Source: Panagrolaimus kolymaensis (Eukaryota > Nematoda > Chromadorea > Rhabditida > Panagrolaimidae). From it: DNA of 64,000 nt. The position numbers were made by a program, and so were the translations under genes. The stretch covers positions 434,001 through 498,000 of the forward strand of contig JAJQJQ010000037.1 of assembly GCA_028622995.1 (NCBI GenBank). Direction: 5' to 3'. The first letter of the stretch is position 1. Every line of letters begins with the position of its first letter. The notes under the pieces were generated by a model. That model was not told the origin of the DNA. It was given only the letters and a program-made list of their open reading frames with translations, and ran no database searches. Shown here piece by piece: positions 49,805 to 62,824 of the stretch.

Positions 49805-52800
49805 GCTTTGATGGATTGGACCTTTAAATGTTGAGGTCATAAGTAAATATTTTTTTATTTTTTTACCAGCCTTTTTAAAGCAAAATGTTTCGAAATAAAT
49901 AAAAATCACTGCAAAAATAATTTCTGAAGCTTTGATGGATTGGACCTTTAAATGTTGAGGTCATAAGTAAATATTTTTTTATTTTCTTACCAGCCTTTTT
50001 AAAGCAAAATGTTTCGAAATTAATAAAAATCACTGCAAAAATAATTTCTGAAGCTTTGATGGATTGGACCTTTAAAAGTTGAGGCCATATTTATACTTTT
50101 TATAATTTTTTTAACCGCCATTTTCAAACAGAATGTTTCGAAATAAATAAAAATCACTGCAAAAATTATTTCTGAAGCTTTGATGGATTGGACCTTTAAA
50201 AGTTGAGGCCATATTTATACTTTTTATAATTTTTTTAACCGCCTTTTTCAAACAAAATGTTTCGAAATAAATAAAAATCACTGCAGAATTAGTTTCTGAA
50301 GCTATGATGGATTGGACCTTTAAATGTTGAGGTCATAAGTAAATATTTTTTTATTTTTTTACCAGCCTTTTTAAAGCAAAATGTTTCGAAATAAATAAAA
50401 ATCACTGCAAAAATAATTTCTGAAGCTTTGATGGATTGGACCTTTAAAAGTTGAGGCCATATTTATACTTTTTATAATTTTTTTAACCGCCTTTTTCAAA
50501 CAAAATGTTTCGAAATAAATAAAAATCACTGCAGAATTAGTTTCTGAAGCTATGATGGATTGGACCTTTAAATGTTGAGGTCATAAGTAAATATTTTTTT
50601 ATTTTTTTACCAGCCTTTTTAAAGCAAAATGTTTCGAAATAAATAAAAATCACTGCAAAAATAATTTCTGAAGCTTTGATGGATTGGACCTTTAAATGTT
50701 GAGGTCATAAGTAAATATTTTTTTATTTTTTTACCAGCCTTTTTAAAGCAAAATGTTTCGAAATAAATAAAAATCACTGCAAAAATAATTTCTGAAGCTT
50801 TGATGGATTGGACCTTTAAATGTTGAGGTCATAAGTAAATATTTTTTTATTTTTTTACCAGCCTTTTTAAAGCAAAATGTTTCGAAATAAATAAAAATCA
50901 CTGCAAAAATAATTTCTGAAGCTTTGATGGATTGGACCTTTAAATGTTGAGGTCATAAGTAAATATTTTTTTATTTTCTTACCAGCCTTTTTAAAGCAAA
51001 ATGTTTCGAAATTAATAAAAATCACTGCAAAAATAATTTCTGAAGCTTTGATGGATTGGACCTTTAAAAGTTGAGGCCATATTTATACTTTTTATAATTT
51101 TTTTAACCGCCTTTTTCAAACAAAATGTTTCGAAATAAATAAAAATCACTGCAGAATTAGTTTCTGAAGCTATGATGGATTGGACCTTTAAAAATTGAGG
51201 CCATATTTATACTTTTTATAATTTTTTTAACCGCCTTTTTCAAACAAAATGTTTCGAAATAAATAAAAATCACTGCAGAATTAGTTTCTGAAGCTATGAT
51301 GGATTGGACCTTTAAATGTTGAGGTCATAAGTAAATATTTTTTTATTTTTTTACCAGCCTTTTTAAAGCAAAATGTTTCGAAATAAATAAAAATCACTGC
51401 AAAAATAATTTCTGAAGCTTTGATGGATTGGACCTTTAAAAGTTGAGGCCATATTTATACTTTTTATAATTTTTTTAACCGCCTTTTTCAAACAAAATGT
51501 TTCGAAATAAATAAAAATCACTGCAGAATTAGTTTCTGAAGCTATGATGGATTGGACCTTTAAATGTTGAGGTCATAAGTAAATATTTTTTTATTTTTTT
51601 ACCAGCCTTTTTAAAGCAAAATGTTTCGAAATAAATAAAAATCACTGCAAAAATAATTTCTGAAGCTTTGATGGATTGGACCTTTAAATGTTGAGGTCAT
51701 AAGTAAATATTTTTTTATTTTTTTACCAGCCTTTTTAAAGCAAAATGTTTCGAAATAAATAAAAATCACTGCAAAAATAATTTCTGAAGCTTTGATGGAT
51801 TGGACCTTTAAATGTTGAGGTCATAAGTAAATATTTTTTTATTTTTTTACCAGCCTTTTTAAAGCAAAATGTTTCGAAATAAATAAAAATCACTGCAAAA
51901 ATAATTTCTGAAGCTTTGATGGATTGGACCTTTAAATGTTGAGGTCATAAGTAAATATTTTTTTATTTTCTTACCAGCCTTTTTAAAGCAAAATGTTTCG
52001 AAATAAATAAAAATCACTGCAAAAATAATTTCTGAAGCTTTGATGGATTGGACCTTTAAAAGTTGAGGCCATATTTATACTTTTTATAATTTTTTTAACC
52101 GCCTTTTTCAAACAAAATGTTTCGAAATAAATAAAAATCACTGCAGAATTAGTTTCTGAAGCTATGATGGATTGGACCTTTAAATGTTGAGGTCATAAGT
52201 AAATATTTTTTTATTTTTTTACCAGCCTTTTTAAAGCAAAATGTTTCGAAATAAATAAAAATCACTGCAAAAATAATTTCTGAAGCTTTGATGGATTGGA
52301 CCTTTAAATGTTGAGGTCATAAGTAAATATTTTTTTATTTTTTTACCAGCCTTTTTAAAGCAAAATGTTTCGAAATAAATAAAAATCACTGCAAAAATAA
52401 TTTCTGAAGCTTTGATGGATTGGACCTTTAAATGTTGAGGTCATAAGTAAATATTTTTTTATTTTTTTACCAGCCTTTTTAAAGCAAAATGTTTCGAAAT
52501 AAATAAAAATCACTGCAAAAATAATTTCTGAAGCTTTGATGGATTGGACCTTTAAATGTTGAGGTCATAAGTAAATATTTTTTTATTTTCTTACCAGCCT
52601 TTTTAAAGCAAAATGTTTCGAAATAAATAAAAATCACTGCAAAAATAATTTCTGAAGCTTTGATGGATTGGACCTTTAAATGTTGAAGTCATAAGTAAAT
52701 ATTTTTTTATTTTTTTACCAGCCTTTTTAAAGCAAAATGTTTCGAAATAAATAAAAATCACTGCAAAAATAATTTCTGAAGCTTTGATGGATTGGACCTT

Positions 52801-55800
52801 TAAAAGTTGAGGCCATATTTATACTTTTTATAATTTTTTTAACCGCCTTTTTCAAACAAAATGTTTCGAAATAAATAAAAATCACTGCAGAATTAGTTTC
52901 TGAAGCTATGATGGATTGGACCTTTAAAAGTTGAGGCCATATTTATACTTTTTATAATTTTTTTAACCGCCTTTTTCAAACAAAATGTTTCGAAATAAAT
53001 AAAAATCACTGCAGAATTAGTTTCTGAAGCTATGATGGATTGGACCTTTAAATGTTGAGGTCATAAGTAAATATTTTTTTATTTTTTTACCAGCCTTTTT
53101 AAAGCAAAATGTTTCGAAATAAATAAAAATCACTGCAAAAATAATTTCTGAAGCTTTGATGGATTGGACCTTTAAAAGTTGAGGCCATATTTATACTTTT
53201 TATAATTTTTTTAACCGCCTTTTTCAAACAAAATGTTTCGAAATAAATAAAAATCACTGCAGAATTAGTTTCTGAAGCTATGATGGATTGGACCTTTAAA
53301 TGTTGAGGTCATAAGTAAATATTTTTTTATTTTTTTACCAGCCTTTTTAAAGCAAAATGTTTCGAAATAAATAAAAATCACTGCAAAAATAATTTCTGAA
53401 GCTTTGATGGATTGGACCTTTAAATGTTGAGGTCATAAGTAAATATTTTTTTATTTTTTTACCAGCCTTTTTAAAGCAAAATGTTTCGAAATAAATAAAA
53501 ATCACTGCAAAAATAATTTCTGAAGCTTTGATGGATTGGACCTTTAAATGTTGAGGTCATAAGTAAATATTTTTTTATTTTTTTACCAGCCTTTTTAAAG
53601 CAAAATGTTTCGAAATAAATAAAAATCACTGCAAAAATAATTTCTGAAGCTTTGATGGATTGGACCTTTAAATGTTGAGGTCATAAGTAAATATTTTTTT
53701 ATTTTCTTACCAGCCTTTTTAAAGCAAAATGTTTCGAAATAAATAAAAATCACTGCAAAAATAATTTCTGAAGCTTTGATGGATTGGACCTTTAAAAGTT
53801 GAGGCCATATTTATACTTTTTATAATTTTTTTAACCGCCTTTTTCAAACAAAATGTTTCGAAATAAATAAAAATCACTGCAGAATTAGTTTCTGAAGCTA
53901 TGATGGATTGGACCTTTAAAAGTTGAGGCCATATTTATACTTTTTATAATTTTTTTAACCGCCTTTTTCAAACAAAATGTTTCGAAATAAATAAAAATCA
54001 CTGCAGAATTAGTTTCTGAAGCTATGATGGATTGGACCTTTAAATGTTGAGGTCATAAGTAAATATTTTTTTATTTTTTTACCAGCCTTTTTAAAGCAAA
54101 ATGTTTCGAAATAAATAAAAATCACTGCAAAAATAATTTCTGAAGCTTTGATGGATTGGACCTTTAAAAGTTGAGGCCATATTTATACTTTTTATAATTT
54201 TTTTAACCGCCTTTTTCAAACAAAATGTTTCGAAATAAATAAAAATCACTGCAGAATTAGTTTCTGAAGCTATGATGGATTGGACCTTTAAATGTTGAGG
54301 TCATAAGTAAATATTTTTTTATTTTTTTACCAGCCTTTTTAAAGCAAAATGTTTCGAAATAAATAAAAATCACTGCAAAAATAATTTCTGAAGCTTTGAT
54401 GGATTGGACCTTTAAATGTTGAGGTCATAAGTAAATATTTTTTTATTTTCTTACCAGCCTTTTTAAAGCAAAATGTTTCGAAATTAATAAAAATCACTGC
54501 AAAAATAATTTCTGAAGCTTTGATGGATTGGACCTTTAAAAGTTGAGGCCATATTTATACTTTTTATAATTTTTTTAACCGCCTTTTTCAAACAAAATGT
54601 TTCGAAATAAATAAAAATCACTGCAGAATTAGTTTCTGAAGCTATGATGGATTGGACCTTTAAAAGTTGAGGCCATATTTATACTTTTTATAATTTTTTT
54701 AACCGCCTTTTTCAAACAAAATGTTTCGAAATAAATAAAAATCACTGCAGAATTAGTTTCTGAAGCTATGATGGATTGGACCTTTAAATGTTGAGGTCAT
54801 AAGTAAATATTTTTTTATTTTTTTACCAGCCTTTTTAAAGCAAAATGTTTCGAAATAAATAAAAATCACTGCAAAAATAATTTCTGAAGCTTTGATGGAT
54901 TGGACCTTTAAAAGTTGAGGCCATATTTATACTTTTTATAATTTTTTTAACCGCCTTTTTCAAACAAAATGTTTCGAAATAAATAAAAATCACTGCAGAA
55001 TTAGTTTCTGAAGCTATGATGGATTGGACCTTTAAATGTTGAGGTCATAAGTAAATATTTTTTTATTTTTTTACCAGCCTTTTTAAAGCAAAATGTTTCG
55101 AAATAAATAAAAATCACTGCAAAAATAATTTCTGAAGCTTTGATGGATTGGACCTTTAAATGTTGAGGTCATAAGTAAATATTTTTTTATTTTTTTACCA
55201 GCCTTTTTAAAGCAAAATGTTTCGAAATAAATAAAAATCACTGCAAAAATAATTTCTGAAGCTTTGATGGATTGGACCTTTAAATGTTGAGGTCATAAGT
55301 AAATATTTTTTTATTTTTTTACCAGCCTTTTTAAAGCAAAATGTTTCGAAATAAATAAAAATCACTGCAAAAATAATTTCTGAAGCTTTGATGGATTGGA
55401 CCTTTAAATGTTGAGGTCATAAGTAAATATTTTTTTATTTTCTTACCAGCCTTTTTAAAGCAAAATGTTTCGAAATAAATAAAAATCACTGCAAAAATAA
55501 TTTCTGAAGCTTTGATGGATTGGACCTTTAAATGTTGAAGTCATAAGTAAATATTTTTTTATTTTTTTACCAGCCTTTTTAAAGCAAAATGTTTCGAAAT
55601 AAATAAAAATCACTGCAAAAATAATTTCTGAAGCTTTGATGGATTGGACCTTTAAAAGTTGAGGCCATATTTATACTTTTTATAATTTTTTTAACCGCCT
55701 TTTTCAAACAAAATGTTTCGAAACAAATAAAAATCACTGCAGAATTAGTTTCTGAAGCTATGATGGATTGGACCTTTAAAAGTTGAGGCCATATTTATAC

Positions 55801-57244
55801 TTTTTATAATTTTTTTAACCGCCTTTTTCAAACAAAATGTTTCGAAATAAATAAAAATCACTGCAGAATTAGTTTCTGAAGCTATGATGGATTGGACCTT
55901 TAAATGTTGAGGTCATAAGTAAATATTTTTTTATTTTTTTACCAGCCTTTTTAAAGCAAAATGTTTCGAAATAAATAAAAATCACTGCAAAAATAATTTC
56001 TGAAGCTTTGATGGATTGGACCTTTAAAAGTTGAGGCCATATTTATACTTTTTATAATTTTTTTAACCGCCTTTTTCAAACAAAATGTTTCGAAATAAAT
56101 AAAAATCACTGCAGAATTAGTTTCTGAAGCTATGATGGATTGGACCTTTAAATGTTGAGGTCATAAGTAAATATTTTTTTATTTTTTTACCAGCCTTTTT
56201 AAAGCAAAATGTTTCGAAATAAATAAAAATCACTGCAAAAATAATTTCTGAAGCTTTGATGGATTGGACCTTTAAATGTTGAGGTCATAAGTAAATATTT
56301 TTTTATTTTTTTACCAGCCTTTTTAAAGCAAAATGTTTCGAAATAAATAAAAATCACTGCAAAAATAATTTCTGAAGCTTTGATGGATTGGACCTTTAAA
56401 TGTTGAGGTCATAAGTAAATATTTTTTTATTTTTTTACCAGCCTTTTTAAAGCAAAATGTTTCGAAATAAATAAAAATCACTGCAAAAATAATTTCTGAA
56501 GCTTTGATGGATTGGACCTTTAAATGTTGAGGTCATAAGTAAATATTTTTTTATTTTCTTACCAGCCTTTTTAAAGCAAAATGTTTCGAAATTAATAAAA
56601 ATCACTGCAAAAATAATTTCTGAAGCTTTGATGGATTGGACCTTTAAAAGTTGAGGCCATATTTATACTTTTTATAATTTTTTTAACCGCCATTTTCAAA
56701 CAGAATGTTTCGAAATAAATAAAAATCACTGCAAAAATTATTTCTGAAGCTTTGATGGATTGGACCTTTAAAAGTTGAGGCCATATTTATACTTTTTATA
56801 ATTTTTTTAACCGCCTTTTTCAAACAAAATGTTTCGAAATAAATAAAAATCACTGCAGAATTAGTTTCTGAAGCTATGATGGATTGGACCTTTAAATGTT
56901 GAGGTCATAAGTAAATATTTTTTTATTTTTTTACCAGCCTTTTTAAAGCAAAATGTTTCGAAATAAATAAAAATCACTGCAAAAATAATTTCTGAAGCTT
57001 TGATGGATTGGACCTTTAAAAGTTGAGGCCATATTTATACTTTTTATAATTTTTTTAACCGCCTTTTTCAAACAAAATGTTTCGAAATAAATAAAAATCA
57101 CTGCAGAATTAGTTTCTGAAGCTATGATGGATTGGACCTTTAAATGTTGAGGTCATAAGTAAATATTTTTTTATTTTTTTACCAGCCTTTTTAAAGCAAA
57201 ATGTTTCGAAATAAATAAAAATCACTGCAAAAATAATTTCTGAA

Positions 57245-58360
57245 GCTTTGATGGATTGGACCTTTAAAAGTTGAGGCCATATTTATACTTTTTATAATTT
57301 TTTTAACCGCCTTTTTCAAACAAAATGTTTCGAAATAAATAAAAATCACTGCAGAATTAGTTTCTGAAGCTATGATGGATTGGACCTTTAAATGTTGAGG
57401 TCATAAGTAAATATTTTTTTATTTTTTTACCAGCCTTTTTAAAGCAAAATGTTTCGAAATAAATAAAAATCACTGCAGAATTAGTTTCTGAAGCTATGAT
57501 GGATTGGACCTTTAAATGTTGAGGTCATAAGTAAATATTTTTTTATTTTTTTACCAGCCTTTTTAAAGCAAAATGTTTCGAAATAAATAAAAATCACTGC
57601 AAAAATAATTTCTGAAGCTTTGATGGATTGGACCTTTAAAAGTTGAGGCCATATTTATACTTTTTATAATTTTTTTAACCGCCTTTTTCAAACAAAATGT
57701 TTCGAAATAAATAAAAATCACTGCAGAATTAGTTTCTGAAGCTATGATGGATTGGACCTTTAAATGTTGAGGTCATAAGTAAATATTTTTTTATTTTTTT
57801 ACCAGCCTTTTTAAAGCAAAATGTTTCGAAATAAATAAAAATCACTGCAGAATTAGTTTCTGAAGCTATGATGGATTGGACCTTTAAATGTTGAGGTCAT
57901 AAGTAAATATTTTTTTATTTTTTTACCAGCCTTTTTAAAGCAAAATGTTTCGAAATAAATAAAAATCACTGCAAAAATAATTTCTGAAGCTTTGATGGAT
58001 TGGACCTTTAAAAGTTGAGGCCATATTTATACTTTTTATAATTTTTTTAACCGCCTTTTTCAAACAAAATGTTTCGAAATAAATAAAAATCACTGCAGAA
58101 TTAGTTTCTGAAGCTATGATGGATTGGACCTTTAAATGTTGAGGTCATAAGTAAATATTTTTTTATTTTTTTACCAGCCTTTTTAAAGCAAAATGTTTCG
58201 AAATAAATAAAAATCACTGCAGAATTAGTTTCTGAAGCTATGATGGATTGGACCTTTAAATGTTGAGGTCATAAGTAAATATTTTTTTATTTTTTTACCA
58301 GCCTTTTTAAAGCAAAATGTTTCGAAATAAATAAAAATCACTGCAAAAATAATTTCTGAA
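57245..58360. repeat. 372-bp trimer HOR, three copies
   Basis: Q-t, K(GCTATG, CACTGCAG tail), K(GCTATG, CACTGCAA tail) is repeated at 57245, 57617 and 57989. Related trimers and 4- and 5-monomer versions continue irregularly to about 61 kb (59105, 59601, 59973, 60593). Confidence 0.75.
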
Positions 58361-61300
58361 GCTTTGATGGAATGGACCTTTAAAAGTTGAGGCCATATTT
58401 ATACTTTTTATAATTTTTTTAACCGCCTTTTTCAAACAAAATGTTTCGAAATAAATAAAAATCACTGCAGAATTAGTTTCTGAAGCTATGATGGATTGGA
58501 CCTTTAAATGTTGAGGTCATAAGTAAATATTTTTTTATTTTTTTACCAGCCTTTTTAAAGCAAAATGTTTCGAAATAAATAAAAATCACTGCAAAAATTA
58601 TTTCTGAAGCTTTGATGGATTGGACCTTTAAAAGTTGAGGCCATATTTATACTTTTTATAATTTTTTTAACCGCCTTTTTCAAACAAAATGTTTCGAAAT
58701 AAATAAAAATCACTGCAGAATTAGTTTCTGAAGCTATGATGGATTGGACCTTTAAATGTTGAGGTCATAAGTAAATATTTTTTTATTTTTTTACCAGCCT
58801 TTTTAAAGCAAAATGTTTCGAAATAAATAAAAATCACTGCAAAAATAATTTCTGAAGCTTTGATGGATTGGACCTTTAAATGTTGAGGTCATAAGTAAAT
58901 ATTTTTTTATTTTTTTACCAGCCTTTTTAAAGCAAAATGTTTCGAAATAAATAAAAATCACTGCAAAAATAATTTCTGAAGCTTTGATGGATTGGACCTT
59001 TAAATGTTGAGGTCATAAGTAAATATTTTTTTATTTTTTTACCAGCCTTTTTAAAGCAAAATGTTTCGAAATAAATAAAAATCACTGCAGAATTAGTTTC
59101 TGAAGCTTTGATGGATTGGACCTTTAAAAGTTGAGGCCATATTTATACTTTTTATAATTTTTTTAACCGCCTTTTTCAAACAAAATGTTTCGAAATAAAT
59201 AAAAATCACTGCAGAATTAGTTTCTGAAGCTATGATGGATTGGACCTTTAAATGTTGAGGTCATAAGTAAATATTTTTTTATTTTTTTACCAGCCTTTTT
59301 AAAGCAAAATGTTTCGAAATAAATAAAAATCACTGCAGAATTAGTTTCTGAAGCTATGATGGATTGGACCTTTAAATGTTGAGGTCATAAGTAAATATTT
59401 TTTTATTTTTTTACCAGCCTTTTTAAAGCAAAATGTTTCGAAATAAATAAAAATCACTGCAAAAATAATTTCTGAAGCTTTGATGGATTGGACCTTTAAA
59501 TGTTGAGGTCATAAGTAAATATTTTTTTATTTTTTTACCAGCCTTTTTAAAGCAAAATGTTTCGAAATAAATAAAAATCACTGCAGAATTAGTTTCTGAA
59601 GCTTTGATGGATTGGACCTTTAAAAGTTGAGGCCATATTTATACTTTTTATAATTTTTTTAACCGCCTTTTTCAAACAAAATGTTTCGAAATAAATAAAA
59701 ATCACTGCAGAATTAGTTTCTGAAGCTATGATGGATTGGACCTTTAAATGTTGAGGTCATAAGTAAATATTTTTTTATTTTTTTACCAGCCTTTTTAAAG
59801 CAAAATGTTTCGAAATAAATAAAAATCACTGCAGAATTAGTTTCTGAAGCTATGATGGATTGGACCTTTAAATGTTGAGGTCATAAGTAAATATTTTTTT
59901 ATTTTTTTACCAGCCTTTTTAAAGCAAAATGTTTCGAAATAAATAAAAATCACTGCAAAAATAATTTCTGAAGCTTTGATGGATTGGACCTTTAAAAGTT
60001 GAGGCCATATTTATACTTTTTATAATTTTTTTAACCGCCTTTTTCAAACAAAATGTTTCGAAATAAATAAAAATCACTGCAGAATTAGTTTCTGAAGCTA
60101 TGATGGATTGGACCTTTAAATGTTGAGGTCATAAGTAAATATTTTTTTATTTTTTTACCAGCCTTTTTAAAGCAAAATGTTTCGAAATAAATAAAAATCA
60201 CTGCAGAATTAGTTTCTGAAGCTATGATGGATTGGACCTTTAAATGTTGAGGTCATAAGTAAATATTTTTTTATTTTTTTACCAGCCTTTTTAAAGCAAA
60301 ATGTTTCGAAATAAATAAAAATCACTGCAGAATTAGTTTCTGAAGCTATGATGGATTGGACCTTTAAATGTTGAGGTCATAAGTAAATATTTTTTTATTT
60401 TTTTACCAGCCTTTTTAAAGCAAAATGTTTCGAAATAAATAAAAATCACTGCAAAAATAATTTCTGAAGCTTTGATGGATTGGACCTTTAAATGTTGAGG
60501 TCATAAGTAAATATTTTTTTATTTTTTTACCAGCCTTTTTAAAGCAAAATGTTTCGAAATAAATAAAAATCACTGCAGAATTAGTTTCTGAAGCTTTGAT
60601 GGATTGGACCTTTAAAAGTTGAGGCCATATTTATACTTTTTATAATTTTTTTAACCGCCTTTTTCAAACAAAATGTTTCGAAATAAATAAAAATCACTGC
60701 AGAATTAGTTTCTGAAGCTATGATGGATTGGACCTTTAAATGTTGAGGTCATAAGTAAATATTTTTTTATTTTTTTACCAGCCTTTTTAAAGCAAAATGT
60801 TTCGAAATAAATAAAAATCACTGCAGAATTAGTTTCTGAAGCTATGATGGATTGGACCTTTAAATGTTGAGGTCATAAGTAAATATTTTTTTATTTTTTT
60901 ACCAGCCTTTTTAAAGCAAAATGTTTCGAAATAAATAAAAATCACTGCAAAAATAATTTCTGAAGCTTTGATGGATTGGACCTTTAAAAGTTGAGGCCAT
61001 ATTTATACTTTTTATAATTTTTTTAACCGCCTTTTTCAAACAAAATGTTTCGAAATAAATAAAAATCACTGCAGAATTAGTTTCTGAAGCTATGATGGAT
61101 TGGACCTTTAAATGTTGAGGTCATAAGTAAATATTTTTTTATTTTTTTACCAGCCTTTTTAAAGCAAAATGTTTCGAAATAAATAAAAATCACTGCAAAA
61201 ATTATTTCTGAAGCTTTGATGGATTGGACCTTTAAAAGTTGAGGCCATATTTATACTTTTTATAATTTTTTTAACCGCCTTTTTCAAACAAAATGTTTCG

Positions 61301-61460
61301 AAATAAATAAAAATCACTGCAGAATTAGTTTCTGAAGCTATGATGGATTGGACCTTTAAATGTTGAGGTCATAAGTAAATATTTTTTTATTTTTTTACCA
61401 GCCTTTTTAAAGCAAAATGTTTCGAAATAAATAAAAATCACTGCAAAAATAATTTCTGAA

Positions 61461-61584
61461 GCTTTGATGGATTGGACCTTTAAAAGTTGAGGCCATATTT
61501 ATACTTTTTATAATTTTTTTAACCGCCTTTTTAAAGCAAAATGTTTCGAAATAAATAAAAATCACTGCAAAAATAATTTCTGAA
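61461..61584. repeat. Hybrid monomer: GGCC left half, K right half
   Basis: The left part is GGCC-type (TATACTTTTTATAATT, AACCGCC) and the right part K-type (TTTTTAAAGCAAAATG, CACTGCAAAAATAA). The switch lies between monomer positions 64 and 73, at CGCCTTTTT. The same hybrid recurs at 62949. Elsewhere GGCC monomers carry CAAAC or CAAAG here, so this is best explained by exchange or gene conversion within the shared CCTTTTT sequence. Confidence 0.75.
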
Positions 61585-62452
61585 GCTTTGATGGATTGGA
61601 CCTTTAAATGTTGAGGTCATAAGTAAATATTTTTTTATTTTTTTACCAGCCTTTTTAAAGCAAAATGTTTCGAAATAAATAAAAATCACTGCAAAAATAA
61701 TTTCTGAAGCTTTGATGGATTGGACCTTTAAATGTTGAGGTCATAAGTAAATATTTTTTTATTTTTTTACCAGCCTTTTTAAAGCAAAATGTTTCGAAAT
61801 AAATAAAAATCACTGCAGAATTAGTTTCTGAAGCTTTGATGGATTGGACCTTTAAAAGTTGAGGTCATAAGTAAATATTTTTTTATTTTTTTACCAGCCT
61901 TTTTAAAGCAAAATGTTTCGAAATAAATAAAAATCACTGCAGAATTAGTTTCTGAAGCTATGATGGATTGGACCTTTAAATGTTGAGGTCATAAGTAAAT
62001 ATTTTTTTATTTTTTTACCAGCCTTTTTAAAGCAAAATGTTTCGAAATAAATAAAAATCACTGCAGAATTAGTTTCTGAAGCTATGATGGATTGGACCTT
62101 TAAATGTTGAGGTCATAAGTAAATATTTTTTTATTTTTTTACCAGCCTTTTTAAAGCAAAATGTTTCGAAATAAATAAAAATCACTGCAAAAATAATTTC
62201 TGAAGCTTTGATGGATTGGACCTTTAAATGTTGAGGTCATAAGTAAATATTTTTTTATTTTTTTACCAGCCTTTTTAAAGCAAAATGTTTCGAAATAAAT
62301 AAAAATCACTGCAGAATTAGTTTCTGAAGCTTTGATGGATTGGACCTTTAAATGTTGAGGTCATAAGTAAATATTTTTTTATTTTTTTACCAGCCTTTTT
62401 AAAGCAAAATGTTTCGAAATAAATAAAAATCACTGCAGAATTAGTTTCTGAA

Positions 62453-62576
62453 GCTATGATGGATTGGACCTTTAAATGTTGAGGTCATAAGTAAATATTT
62501 TTTTATTTTTTTAACCGCCTTTTTCAAACAAAATGTTTCGAAATAAATAAAAATCACTGCAGAATTAGTTTCTGAA
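62453..62576. repeat. Hybrid monomer: GGTC left half, Q-t right half
   Basis: The left part is GGTC-type (GAGGTCATAAG, T7-A-T7) and the right part is AACCGCCTTTTTCAAAC as in Q-t. It is the opposite combination to the hybrid at 61461, with a switch between positions 52 and 62. It lies eight monomers from that hybrid, in the same 12-mer unit. Confidence 0.7.
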
Positions 62577-62824
62577 GCTATGATGGATTGGACCTTTAAA
62601 TGTTGAGGTCATAAGTAAATATTTTTTTATTTTTTTACCAGCCTTTTTAAAGCAAAATGTTTCGAAATAAATAAAAATCACTGCAGAATTAGTTTCTGAA
62701 GCTATGATGGATTGGACCTTTAAAAGTTGAGGCCATATTTATACTTTTTATAATTTTTTTAACCGCCTTTTTCAAACAAAATGTTTCGAAATAAATAAAA
62801 ATCACTGCAGAATTAGTTTCTGAA

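Larger units (their letters stand above)
49061..56624. repeat. 992-bp 8-mer HOR family, eight units of 8, 8, 8, 5, 9, 6, 8 and 9 monomers
   Basis: The parent order is Q-t, Q-t(GCTATG), K(GCTATG), Q-t, K(GCTATG), K, K, S-k. Units start at 49061, 50053, 51045, 52037, 52657, 53773, 54517 and 55509. The unit at 50053 has Q-n in place of the first Q-t and K in place of the ones after; 52037 lacks three monomers; 53773 lacks two K; 52657 and 55509 start with an additional GTTGAAGTC K monomer. The unit sizes sum to 61 monomers, exactly filling the interval. Confidence 0.8.
61337..62824. repeat. 1488-bp 12-mer HOR, copy 1
   Basis: The order is K(GCTATG), Q-to-K hybrid (61461), K, K, K with AAAAGTTGAGGTC (61833), two K(GCTATG), two K, U-to-t hybrid (62453), K(GCTATG), Q-t(GCTATG). 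The same order of the first nine monomers follows at 62825. The hybrids make the period easy to recognise. Confidence 0.8.
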
